From NCBI RefSeq assembly GCF_003073045.1, contig NC_037601.1:20992150-21056149 (forward strand): a stretch of 64,000 bases of DNA. The letters are read 5' to 3'. This document shows, piece by piece, positions 23,320-36,600 of the stretch. Position 1 is the stretch's first letter. The number at the start of each line of letters is the position of its first letter. This DNA is from Pomacea canaliculata (Eukaryota > Mollusca > Gastropoda > Architaenioglossa > Ampullariidae). The position numbers and the translations under genes are program-made. The notes under the pieces are model-generated. The model did no database searches. It was not told the origin of the DNA and was given only the letters and a program-made list of their open reading frames with translations.

Positions 23320-24287
23320 GGCACACACTGTTTCTCTCTCTCTTTCTCGCAGGTCGATGCCTCAAACAGGAACAGTCCAGGATCGAATACGAACCCCCCA
23401 AAGAGTTCACATGAGTCAAAATGTGGGTCATTTTTATTTGTAACTGCAGAAAAAAACCCGTGAGAATTACATTATTTACCGGATCTTCAGGTTGACAGCT
23501 TCTGTTTTCAAGTACAGCGATGCAGTCAAGCAAGTCGTCACTTCACGCGACACCCACCCTCTCTGTCCACACCTACCCGATCGTCATCACTCCAGATCAT
23601 GAGGGAGAGACAAGAAAAGATAAATCACTTGTGTTGACCATATTAGTGTTTGTGTCTGGATTGTAAGGTCAACAGTGAAGTGCACCTTCCGCGATGTTTA
23701 TGGCTGAGAAACCTCCGCCTTGATCACCGCTCTCTCTCTCTCCTCCGACCTTTTTCATCAAGAAATTATCTTATAAATTCCTTTACATTGCCCTTAACAA
23801 CAGATCTCGTCTTCGCACTATTCTTTAGTTAACTCTAGGTTATCAAACCTCTACAAATTTAATCGAAGAACATTCACACACACACACACAAAGAGACAGG
23901 TGTTTATCCAAAAGACTCAGACGATGATGTCGTCGTCAGCGGCTCGCGGGTCCTTGACTGTAGATGACAGTCGATAGCTGTGCGATGATGACTCATAACG
24001 GTAATTCTGACATTACAGGTGGTTTGCAGTCACTGTGCATGCGCAAGAAGTATGAAAGAAAGATGAAACATTTATAATAAGACAACTGAAGTGTTTACGA
24101 CAATTTCACTCAACCAAGTGATCGCTATAAATATGCGGATAGTAAACTAAATGTTTTGTAATTAAGAATTATTTCACACCGATAGGGTGGAAAGCCAGTG
24201 CGGGAATTAATGTGGAGCCTGAAGCCGTTTACAGACAGGTAAACTCAATAAACTTTTGCAGTTTGTTCAGAAGCACCTGCGCCCGCC

Positions 24288-24339
24288 ATGGAGTCGCTCG
24301 CCTCTACTTTAATGTTGCTGGCGGGCACAACGACTTGTG
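24288..24339 (+). CDS. candidate first exon with signal peptide
   Basis: ATG at 24288 sits in a near-ideal start context (GCCCGCCATGG). The 17 codons that follow read MESLASTLMLLAGTTTC, a plausible signal peptide with a short hydrophobic core, and end one base into the next codon exactly at a donor-like G|GTACGC (24340). If not spliced, the frame ends after 24 codons at 24360-24362. No downstream exon could be joined with confidence, so the gene is unidentified. A short uORF or chance match is possible. Confidence 0.3.
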
Positions 24340-27300
24340 GTACGCAGAACAAATGTTATTGAGTTAACCGAGCTGTAAACATCGATATAAACACCAGACT
24401 AGTCATCGAATTGTCATCTGTACTCTCCGGGAGAAGGTGTCAGACAAGTGCGGGCCTCTGTGGTGTGTATAACATCACTGAACACTTACAGGTAACACAC
24501 GATAATCAACCGAGGAGCTGACGAGAATAAACCATAACATTTCTTATCTGTTTGACAGATTTTAACCGGAATTTAGCCTTGACACAAAAATAACAGCTGA
24601 AACAGGTATTTGTAGGTGTTTACAAGCAAAGCAGCTGCCTGAACACAGCTCTCGCCCCGTCTCCTCATCCACCCACCCCAAGGACAGTGAAGCAATAATG
24701 CTGTTTGTAAATATCGGGGTCCACCCGAGCTTAAGTTCTCTTAACTTCCAAAATGGAGTTCTTTGGACTTAAAAACCCAAACAGTAATAATCTATACTAT
24801 TTTCTTCCTCTGACAAATCATTTCTGATACTTGAAAAAAAATATTAAAACGAATGTTAATACTAATATTACCCAGTAATAAGCGAAATAAACTTAAGAAT
24901 CTAAGCAGTTACAGCAAAACTAGTTGAAAACATAGAAAATGGTTCTGACTAATTTTTATTTTTCATTCGTCTCTGTAATGTCTTTTTATGCACAGGGGAC
25001 AGTCGGAGACCAAAGAATTCTATGACAAATTAATGGGAGAAGAATGAATGAAAATTAGAAAGAGGTTGATGCAAATAAAGGCCAACTAAACTCCAGCCTC
25101 TCTCTCTCACACACACAAAGGGTTGAGAATGCAAGAAGAATTATGAATAAAGATTTTAAAAACAGTGTGCGCGTGCGTGTGTTCGTGCAGGTGCGTGCGT
25201 GTGTGTATGATGAGCGCGAGGATAAACTTTCAAAACAACTCGTCGACTGAACGCTGAAAGCCTCTCTAATAGATGACCTGGGGTGGATGGATGAGATCAT
25301 CCCTCATGTGATGATTCATGTTCAGACAGCTGGAAAGACAATAACTCCGATTCCCTTCTCTAACGAGTAAGGGGAGGAGATGAGCACCACCCTCACAACC
25401 CCTCCCCCTCTTGCTCTGTATCTCCCTATGCCCTTCCGTCGCTTTTCTCTCCACGAACTTATTTATTATCTATGATAAGCCTTCATTTCCCGTAAATTCA
25501 TCTCGTGTATCGACCATCTCATTAACGGTTGTCGACTGTTACCCTGACCTTAACCCCAGTATTACACCTGCGTATGTAACATGGGGCTCGCTAGTGATAA
25601 CCCTTGTGACCTTTTCAGCACTACAAAACATCACAGCGGCTTTCTGATAAACTCTCGCTAACACGTCTCAGTGATTTACCAAAACAGAGCTTTGGACATT
25701 TCCTACATGGAAAACAATCATTTCTATTGTCTTTGCACTGGCCATCAGCTAATGTTTTTTTTTTCTTTTTTTTTAGCACCAACATAGACTTACCACCACC
25801 CATATTTTCTTAGGTAGAAGCGCTGATTTTGATGAAAGGGCCATTCTACTTTGCCCCCAAACTGACTGACACAGGCGACTGGCAAAATTGTTTCTACATT
25901 GGGACAGGAAGAGGGAGGCGGCTGTCATGTCTAAAACTTGAAGAGTGGGAGGTTGGCATGGTGTCGCTCGACATTCCAGTAAAAGTCATGCACCTTAACT
26001 TGATAGTTCAGCCACGAGGCTAGGGTTTACTGTAGCAGCCATTGATAGTCTGAGGGTTAATAGCGAGGGGACAGCTGTACGCCCACCACCACCACCAACC
26101 ATCATACCACCACCACCACTTTCACAGTTTCTGAGAAACGCGCCGAGAAGACGAGAAAGCTAGCAGGGGAGCGATAAGACATGAGTAATTGTTGACTCAG
26201 ACACTCATGTCACCATGGCTAGAGTACACCTGTGATGGCTTATCACCGATAAAGTCTTTCTTGTCGCATACGTAACTGGTTTTTTTTTGTGTGTGAGTTT
26301 TTCAGGGTAAGGCTACTTTGTGAGGGAGGAGGAGAAAAAAAAAATCAGAAAATTGTGCCGGGGACCTTACTGCATGGTCAAAGGTTGAAATCCCTGGGTC
26401 AGGGAGACCTAGAAAGGGAAGCACTTCAAGGCCGCAGTCTTAATTCCGAAGATCACCTACAAGACCATACTAGTGCACCAGCAATACCTTCCACAGCATT
26501 ATGGGTATTTCTCAGAACTTGGGGAAGTGGGTCACAACATCAGGAATGGAGTTACAGAATGACAGCATCAAGTTGACCTGGTACCGAGGATTTATTGCAG
26601 CCTGGGTTTCTTTTTTTACTGCTTTACACACACACACTTGAATACCAGGCTGTTTCTGGGAAAAAAATGAGTAGAAGGTTTTGTGGAAACAGGTGGACAA
26701 TTCACGAGCATGATACTCTCAGACAAATGTTAGTCTCCATCCCCCTCCACACACACACAAACACACTGAAACACGCACATTCTCTCTCACCGCCATAATT
26801 ATCCACAGTCTATGTAGTCTATAGACAGTGTCGATGCATGAACACAGGGATACACACGAATATACACCCATTCTCTCTCTCTCACACACACACACAAACA
26901 CGCCCTCACTCACGAAACATGCACAGTCCCTCAATAACCCACAGTAAATAGACAAAACTATACAAGCGGACACAGACTCACAAACACATGTATGCACTCT
27001 TGCACACGCACTGCCGTGCAGTGTAAAATTCCTTCGACCAACGAACGAAACATTCTGAATGTCTAGTTTAATAATCATCAAGAAAATGGTCAGGTAAATG
27101 CATTGTAGAAGGGAAACTAAATGTACATTTACATATTCCCCATTAGACACTTTGAGAACATAGCGATGCTACTCTTCTTCACACCCTATAGTTACACGGA
27201 ATACTGCAGTGATGAAGTACATAGCAGCAGCAATAATACAAATAATATAACCCTGCTGGCCAAAAATACAAAATCATTTACAATTAAAGAAAAGCATAAA

Positions 27301-30300
27301 AATAAATTTGTGAGCCAGATGCTAGGCTTTGTTTTGTCTGAGGAAGAATCTGGCTTACAAACACAGTTGCACGTGACTACCACCCGCCTACCCCTCCTAC
27401 CACACCGACCCCTTCCACTCATTGAGATGACTCAGAATGGTCACCAACACAATGTTGTAGAGACTTTTTTTCACATGGGGCCCATACAAGCCTCAGCAAC
27501 TGAGAAACCTCTCTGCTGTGGAGGCCAACATCATGTTTTGTCAAATGCCCTTTGACCTATCTGAGGACAATAGACATGCGTGGTCCTGATAATCGTTCAC
27601 ATGACTCCTACTCACTGCTATCACCAGCCTGGGGATGGATGCTTGTAAAATGATTTTCCTTGGGTTCGCCTCCCACCACCACCCATCTCCCACAGCACAG
27701 TCCCATTCACTGCTCCTGATGGTGATAATGGTGTACACCCAACACAATGGACGGAACAGTCAACTAAAGTTTACAAAATAAACAATAACAGCAACCTTGT
27801 AAACAAGCGAAGTACACACAAAGTTGAAGGCTAAAAACAGGAGCCAGCTCTTTATAACTCAAACACACGAACTCAAACACCACGGTGAGTATGAATCGTA
27901 TGAATCTTTACAAACCCGGACAACTATAGACAAACGGTTGACAGAGTTTCTCAAAGTTTTTTTTTTAATATAAAAGCCTTTTCCTGTCAGGGCTTTGAGC
28001 TCCTGAAGTTAAGAAGGACGAGCATTTACAGGAAGCCATGTATGTACGCATGCACAGTCGTGTTCACACAATCATACACACACACATATATATATCACTG
28101 AGTATTGAAATCTTGTGCCCTCGTTATACATCAAATGAATCTTGCAGTGAACACAGCTCACCTACCACAAGATTCCGCAGAATTCTGTCCTCTCCATGAA
28201 CATGAGCACCAACAACAGACACATCTGAGATGCTCAGGTTTTACATATTTAAATATTTCCTTACATCGACATTGTTCGATACGGGTGTGCTACATTGTAT
28301 AGTTGTACCCCAGGCATTAAGCTGGAGAACAGACGACCTCATAAGTACAATTTGTTGACAAAAAGTCCTCACGACAAACAATAACATTTTTCTCATCTCG
28401 TGAGAATCCACTGACAAGCATACGATTGTCACGAGCGCTTGAATTATCAGAATTAAAACAACAGATTGAAAGATGATTGAAAGATTAAAAATGAAAACAA
28501 ACTAAAACGATATTTTGTGAACAGATTTCGAATAAAACAACAAAATAATATCCACGGTAAGCCGAGTAGGGGGCCAAGAAAATATTGTGGAAAACTTTTA
28601 TTTAGAAACTTGTAAAGTTTTTCCAAGATTTTATAGTATTTCAAATCAGGCTACCAAAGATGTCAACATTTTAAAAATCCTACAGCATTATACATTAAAA
28701 CTGGAAATTATTCATCTGTTAAATTGAGGTCAAGTTCTTTTTTTACTGGAAAATCACAATAAATTTATTATTCTACATATTTATTTTTAGCTTACATTCT
28801 ATAAATTCAACTTCCTCTTTCTCTACATTCTTTTATGTCCAATCTTCGTTCTTTTTCTTATTAAGGGACAAATCTCTAAAGACGACTCAAAGCCCTTAAG
28901 TGAACTGTATTGGCAGCAAGATCGATACACACCGACAGCGCTCTATCTCGGGAGGTGGAGATTGTGGAAAGGAGGGGAATCGTGGCTTGGGGGAAATGAT
29001 ATACGCTGAAAGGTAATTGACAGCAAAAATAATAACAGTAGTTGTGTTCATCTGGTTCCAGTATTTGAAACGAAAAACAAACAAACAAAAAAGTCGGGCG
29101 ATGAAGTCACATCGTGTCACATGAGAAAAAGCCTGTTTCCACTCACCCACCACCTACCCCGTCCGTCCCCATACAGACCTCGCCACTGCATCACGTGACT
29201 AGAAGCTTTTGTCACACGCATTGTTTGACCATGCCCCTCGCTAGCAACCAAAGTTTGCCACGTGATTTTTATAGCTTTTTTTTTGTTTTTGAGATTTTTT
29301 TAAGGGAGGGGCTGTTGGGAAGGGGGTCCGGGGGCACGTGCAGCTGCTGGCGTTGGGGGGAAAAGGTCAGAAGGTGCCAGTCCTTGTTTGTCGTGGAGCT
29401 CACACCGACAACTGCGTTACCACCTTCCAGTTTTGTGGTACCACCACCTCGCTGCAGGCATGTCAGCACCTGCTAGAAGTAGTGCTTCACGGGTGTCATG
29501 AAAAGCTGTCCTGCTGCCCACCGTGATAATCTTCTCACGTGACCAATGCAGCTCGGTATTGCAAGCGGTGTGCACGGCGCAAAGTTTTCGAGAAACGTCT
29601 TCATATATACCTCACCACTCTGTATGTGTTTTAGAGAAACAGATTGTGACTCTTCAGGAATGCCCATTATTTAGAGGGGGTTTGGGGTAGAAGACAAGGA
29701 AGTTATGTAATTCCTTTCACCAAAAATGACAACACACCGGGTTATGGAGGATTAATAATGAACAAGGAGCTCAATGGACCCCTGGTAGGAGGAATGACCA
29801 TTAGCGAGTCATCACCTATATCTTACTGTAGAAATAGACTGGTAGTATCGAGGGCAACGAGGGACGAGATGTATTCTAGGGTCACCACGGCGATACAAAC
29901 TTAAATGGCGTCTGCAAAACCCGCTACCTCGATAAATAAAATTGTTTTTCTTTCCTTTCATTACTTGCTCAAGCCTTCATCTCATCTTGTCTGCTATCTT
30001 CTAAGTGTTCTAAAACAGCACGACTGGACATATAAATTATATTAAACATCGACATCGACACAAATATGATATGGTATTGGACCAGAGTAACTCCCACACA
30101 ACCAGAGAAGCGGCTAACAATTGTACATCATTATAGGGAGTAAATAAATTAGTTAGGTCAGAAATAATAAATAAAGGAAATATAATACAGTTTGAAGCAT
30201 GAAGACTGAAGACCTTGAAGAGTGCAGTTGTAATATGACGAGTTTCCACAGAGTATTGAAGATTTTTGTTGTTGTTGTACTTGATGTTCGTAATATCCTT

Positions 30301-30489
30301 TGTGGACAACAAACGAGACAGGAGGTTTGTTGCAAAAGAAAAGGTCGAGACGCTTACATTCATTAGATCACCAACCCTAAAGCCTCGGTTTTGATACTAA
30401 TTAGTCCATGATACAGAAAAGTCACCGTACAATTAATTCATCCAATGTATGGAGCCGAGCGGGGCAAAAGATGGCCACGCCGTGTGTCA
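24340..30489. other. no supported gene
   Basis: Non-coding as far as I can see. CA/GT microsatellites occur near 25105-25120, 25170-25205, 26625-26640, 26750-26790 and 26880-26900. GC-richer parts near 26330-26570 and 29110-29530 have open frames on both strands but no splice-framed exon or recognisable domain. Confidence 0.4.
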
Positions 30490-30683
30490 TCATCTGTGGT
30501 GCTTCTCCGGCGCCATCTTCTTGAGCATCTCGTGGGCCTTGGCGTACGCCAGGCGCTCGTCGGGACTGCGTGGGGTCACGTGACTGGCGCGCTTGAAGAG
30601 GTCCAGCGCCTCCTGGTGCTGACCCAGATGCCAGTGAGCGCGGCCCGCCATCACCAGGTTCATGTTAAAGAATTCTGGGGCCA
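30490..30683 (-). CDS. RMDN1: RMDN1-like, exon 8 (C-terminus)
   Basis: Acceptor GTTGCAG at 30684. The split codon from exon 7 gives V, followed by APEFFNMNLVMAGRAHW, a last TPR-like helix pair with GQHQEALDLFKRA, and the basic end APEKHHR before TGA at 30490-30492. Confidence 0.92.
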
Positions 30684-33600
30684 CTGCAACCCAAGTGTAC
30701 AGGGATATATGAGCAAAATATGAGCTTATAAACATGCTCTTTATAGTTCTGCAATATATTTAAATATACATGTGTGTTAATCTCTCTAATGCAAGATGGA
30801 CTAATAAAACTTAAAGTACGTGAAGTAACCTGCATGCGTGGCCGTAAATGCTGTTATGAAACAAACATTTTCCTCCTTCATTAGCAATAATTTCTAATTT
30901 TTTTGTCAGTCTTATCCATAAACATGAGTTTAAGAGATATTAGCAAAGCATTATTTTGTTGAACATTAATATTTTTAATGGCAATAAATGTATAACCCAA
31001 ATCTTAAAATGTATTCTCCCAAAGTCTTGTCAAAGGTGGAAGCTGTCCTAAGAAGTACAATAAAAGCAGCTTATTACTGGAGAAGGGAAAAGTTCGAAAC
31101 CTCTCCCATCACCTTTCCTAAATCTTCATATTCACATTATTATCTGCATATTACTTGAAGCTGGTGTTCGTCAAATACACACATTAAAGTTATCTCAGTA
31201 TGATGGTTTACCTTCTTCTGCCTTGTAAAAATACTCAAGAGCCTGAAAGAGAAGAAAAATGATGAGAATAACTGAACAAAGGCTATTACATTTGCATTAA
31301 TAGTATAGCAGTAAAGATCACACGACAGACAGTTCCCATTCTGCAAAAGTCAAGAGTCTGTCTACTCACTCCCTTCCCTCTGCTCGACTTCCTCTAACAC
31401 AAGCAAAATGAAGAAAAAGGATTTTTACGAACTTTGACGATTATCTATGTATGAAATTCCAAGACTTTTATGTTATAAAACAATTTCTCTACAACTGTCT
31501 TTTATGCAGTTTCCTTTTCACATACCTCCCTATAATTTACTTCCCCCTTCTTTGCTGTCCCATTATATAGGTGGGCATTAAATTTATTAAGCAGAGTGTG
31601 TTGACACCATTAAAAGGGCAGAAAACCACTCAGAAGTAATACCTGTTCGAAGGTAGTGGATGGAGGAGTGCGGAAGAGCACAGCCAGTAGTTTCTTCTGA
31701 TACCAGGGTAGGTGTGCAAACGAGAAATGCCTGTACAGTAGTAAAAAAATAGAAAATATTAGCACAACATAGCATACCAGTCGCAGCAAAGCTTACAACT
31801 GAAACTCATAGTTCATCTCTACTTGAAGTACAATACACATATCTACAGAAGATACAGTCGTGCTCTTTGTGGCAGGAGTGGGGTGGGAACTGATTACAAA
31901 AGAATGAAAAAAGCAGAATGTTTATTAAGATGCAGCTACCACAAAGATCCACGTGGTCCTACCAGTATCCCAGAGAATGCAGAGATATAGCGTCAGCAGG
32001 GTCCAGGGAAACCGCAGTCTGAAATATATACAGACAATTATATTAATAAGCTTGACAGGTCATTAACGTTAGACTGTAACCAAAGGGAAGCAAATGCTGT
32101 ATAAACGGAAGGTTCACATGGGGGAGTTATTTCCCTTTGATCAACGTGTGCTTTATTCCCTGTTCACAGTATGACCTCTCAGTTTATGTGTGTGAAAGTG
32201 TGGACGGACAAAGTGTGAAAAATGGACTCTTATTAAAAGGTTTTTTATGTCAGTGATCCAGATCACTAGAATACTGACAGCAGTAAATTGATGGGTAATT
32301 TATTTTCTTCCAGGACAGCCAATCCTCATTGCATTTTTGAAAGATGCTAACCATATACATCACCGGGCTACCTACCCCTCTTCCTACATACGCACAGGAT
32401 GCGGTACCGGTGCTGCAAAAACACGACAATAATAACAACAATGTTCCACACAAAGGAAAAACACAAGAGGAAGATCATGAGGAAGAAGTACAAGTATAAA
32501 CACGAGCAGTCCGCACCTCATAGTGCTCCTTGATGGTAAAGGCGTTGAGATAGTGAGTGCGCAGGCCCCGGTACTCGCTGGTGAAGTGCATCATGGTGGC
32601 ATACCACTGCAAAAGAAATCGCACTGTGAGTTCAGATAAGAGAGCCTCTCCACTGCCATAGAGGTGTACATAGTTACTTCATGCACTTTATATTTTTACT
32701 GCCAGTGACTCAGCCAGCCAGCTGATGAGTACATTTATTTATTTTTTTGTATTTTATTTGTATTTACTTTCATTTCATAGGCTTCGCCAACACAAAATCA
32801 GGATTTACAGCTCAGTAGATTACAGATATGAGGTTTGATCTTAGAAGGGATCACCGATCGACCAGTTCCCCCTCCATCCAACGAGTGTTTGCTGTAGGTT
32901 GAGAAGAAAATCAATAACTATGCATTTTTGTTGAACATAAAATAGTTGTATTTATCTATTCATTTATATAATTTGTATTATGTTCATTTCGACCAAAGAG
33001 CACTGTGTTGACTTAGGGCTAGACAGAAAGGGGACATTCCCTCCATGTGGACATGTTTGCAGAAGAAGGAAGAAAACAAGCTGCAGCGTGTTGACCCACC
33101 GAGTGACATCTCGGGCTCTTGTTGTTGAGCTCCAGAGCTCGCTTGGCGAAGATGAAGCCCTCCTCCATCAGCTCTTTCCTCCGGTGGTCGTGTCCTCTCT
33201 CCCCCTGCACCTTGGCCCACACACAGTACACGCGCGCCAGTCGCCATAGCAGCTCGTCGTTGTCCACGTGACTGAACTTGGACAGTAGGTTGAACTCCTC
33301 CTCGTATTTGTGCTCCTGCAGGAGGGCATCTGACTCAGCGATCACCTCGTCGATGTTGACATCGCCTGTGGCGTAGGCGTCCTTGATGACTGATCCGTTG
33401 ATAACACGTGTGTCTGATTACGAGAAAAGAAAAAAAAAAAAAACAACAACAACTAAACACACCATAATTTCTTGTGCAAAAATGTATTAACGAGAATTTC
33501 CACCCTTCAGATAATTCAATCATGTTCAGTCCATTTCAACCAATTCAGCCCAATCCAAACTCACATATTTAAAACAACTACAGATTTTTTTTATTAGTAG

Positions 33601-36600
33601 TGGGGGGTAGTGGATCTTGTCCACCTGGGCACATTTTTTAAACACCCTGGCGACATTAATTTTAGGGTAGAGATAAGAACCGGAATGTTCAATCTTTCTA
33701 AATGGGATCATGTTAAAGTCAGAAAAATTTCGCAACGATGGTAACAAGCTGTCAACGAATGTTGTCGCAGTCGTACAGTTAGGTGGGATGTGAAAAGGGA
33801 TGAAGGACGGGCTGTCACATTGGAAGTGAAAGCCAATAAAACAGCTGCTGTGATATTCAGCGCGTGCACTCGTTCCCCTCATGCATTATTCAGCAAGAGG
33901 GGAAAAACCACGCATAGCGGAGTTAAAGGTGCAACCTCACCTGCACTTTCTTTCATGTCGTGCTGCATGACCACAGGTACGACGCAAAGAACACACGCCC
34001 ACCTGCCCTTGCTTGCGCTCCGGAGTCTTGACCAGTCTTTCACCTGTCGATGAAAATAATTTGTTTTTTAGTTTCTTACATTTCAGCCTTTTCGTTTATT
34101 CAGTTAGCGTTCAAGCACGTGAAACTTCACTCTCATAGTAACATAATCTTGTGCTTGTGTGCTTTGCTCTGCCATTGCTCCAGATAACCACAACGACGGT
34201 GGTGGTGGTGGTCATACTGAGAAAAGATATCCTTGCCTTCTAGTAAGGATCGCAGATGCAATGTCTACCTCCACTATTCCTCCTCAACTCCTCGCAGTTT
34301 TACAAATACTCCTCCTCCTACTCAGCCTGTTGCACGTCACTACCACTTCCCACCCAGCTTACTACGATCGCTCAAATCCACCAAAAATGTCTGCCACAAC
34401 GTCAGCACCTCTGCATGAAATTTCTCTAATCTCGCCAACATCACCAGCCTCAAAGCTCATGTTCCCGCTGACTCTGCATATGTGTTTAGACCCCTCTACT
34501 CCCCCACCCCACGAACTGTCTGCACGGCTGCACCCTCGCCCCTTGCTACTGGGCTTGCACGCACGCACGCGCACAGACGGCGGACCCGCCGTGAGTGCAG
34601 GTGCACCAACCTGTGGACTAAGAGGCTTGCCACCCGGGGGGCAGGATGCTAAACATGGAGCGTAGCCACAAGTCACTCTGGGGATAACGAACATAATCAG
34701 ATTTTCTTCTTCCGCAGCCAGCTGCCCATCTCCTAACGGAAGAAATGACGCAAAGCAGCATGGGAGCTGACACTTAGAAGACAATATAATTTTGATTGTA
34801 ATGAATTAAATTCATTGTTAGATGCCGATTCTCAAGTCTGAACAAAGGCCTTTCTCGATTTACAACCTTACAAACTACAAAAAAGGACTTCACATAGTAT
34901 ACCGTCTGTGATACAAATCATGTTTTTTTTCCCCTGGGTTTGGAAACACCTTACTGTAAAGGTCTGATGGTGGGTCCTAATATGCACTCAGATGGCATTC
35001 ACCCACACACCTAATACAACACAATCACTCAGAAGGAATGAAAGAATATAATTAAACGCTACATATCTATATATACAATATTATACATCTAGGGTCATTT
35101 GAAATTCGTAAAACTTAGCTCTCTCGCTGTCCTGTCCTCACAATAATTCAATATTCACAATGGATAAATACTAATCAGGGATTATCGCCCTTACCCGTGC
35201 GTGAGCGAGGGGAGGAGAGGGTTGTTGCGTCATAATCTGACGTCATAATCTAACGTCATAATCTAACGTCATAATCTGACGCAATTTTGGATTTTTGACG
35301 TTTTGGAAAAGAAAAAGGAAGGGAGCAGACGAGAGAAAATAACGCGAAGAAGTGAGCAAGGTTCACCCACGAAAGAATATACCTGGACAATTGGCAGACG
35401 ATTTTTTTCACTTAACTGCTAAACGAGGCATTGTGCATTGTTAATTTATCAGAAAGTGAGCTTCATTTTATGTTGAGTTTAGCTTTAAGGAAACAACTCA
35501 AAGCAAGCAGATGGGGGAGCAGTTCACGATTGATGACATCCCAGCAGTTTGTGATCTGTCAGTGACACCTGTAGTGACATCGCAGCCAGAGACGACAGGT
35601 AGACCCTGACTAGTTGCAGGGAGCGGATCTCATTAACACACTCGAAGCAACTGGCACTAGGCCAACCAGACCTTGGAAATAAGAGGCCAGGTGACAGTGC
35701 CTGGGGCAGATTATCACGGATGCAAATTCTCCCCATTATCCACACAGTAGGAGAAACGCCTCGTGAATAGACCGGCGAACATCTGGGAGACAATGTATGG
35801 CTAAGCATGTAATCAGGCAGATAGGTACACAGCAGCTATTAGATGTCTATCAATCTCTGCCCAAAACAGGTTGTGGATGTACATGAAGGCAAGGTGGAGT
35901 TGACCAACACAACGAACACGATGTTCAAATCGATCTTAACACTCGGACATAAAACAGTTTCAGAGGCTCGACGGCGAAGTGAAAGGTCATTCGTTGTGCT
36001 TGGCCCCAAGTGATAAATGTGCAGCCAAGTGTAACAGCTGCCGCGTTTGTACTTCAAGGGTTTCCGCCTTCAGACGAAGGAAAGTGGAAATGTCTGAGAA
36101 CAAAGGCGACATAATCGTGAAACTTGATGTCTAGACGCTCTGTGAGAGAGAGTGAAGGGAGAGTACGTGGGTGTATTCATTTGTGTGCACGTGTGAAAGG
36201 ATGGGTGCGGGTGTGGATCTGTGTGTGTCAAGATCACGCTCGGAAAATGAAGGCGGATTTGGGTTGTTGTTGTTTTTTTTTTTTTTTTTGTTGTTTTTTA
36301 GTGTTTACGTGAGACGGACGTAAATATGACGGAAAGAGATGAGTTTACGTGATGACATACGCGATGAGAAGCAGTGACCCAGAGTCCCGAGGCACTGCTA
36401 TCCATTAAATTGTTTTGAGATGAAGAATTAAAACTATTTAAGCAATTTAATTGGTATTTATTGCAGATGGCAAATCATTTACTTTGTGGAACTAGATGGC
36501 ATTGATTGCTATAGTATTACAGGTGTGTATCATAATCACTGCCCTACCATCTATCATATTGCAGTGATATATAGCCCTAGTTGCTGGCACGGCATAAAAC

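Larger units (their letters stand above)
20874..24287. other. intergenic or intronic, no supported gene
   Basis: Contains CTTGCTGG tandem units near 21415-21440, an ATGCAAAT octamer near 21648, a dispersed-repeat fragment (22714-22765) and an (AAAC)n microsatellite (23261-23319). It may include the intron upstream of the 20341-20873 exon. No coding exon could be supported. Confidence 0.45.

Noticed and set aside
23123..23533. Open frame with CLFVCLFV repeats
   Set aside because: It is the translation of the (ACAA)n microsatellite.
26289..26576. Plus-strand frame of 95 codons
   Set aside because: Other frames in the same stretch look equally protein-like and none has splice sites or a known motif.
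29338..29526. 62-codon cysteine-rich plus-strand frame ending in CHEKLSCCPP
   Set aside because: It starts only with a non-ATG codon, has no splice context and lies in compositionally odd GT-rich sequence, so it cannot be supported as a gene or peptide precursor.
34159..34784. Long frames on both strands inside RMDN1 intron 1
   Set aside because: Low-complexity proline/serine content, both strands open, no recognised domain and located within an intron of a well-supported gene.
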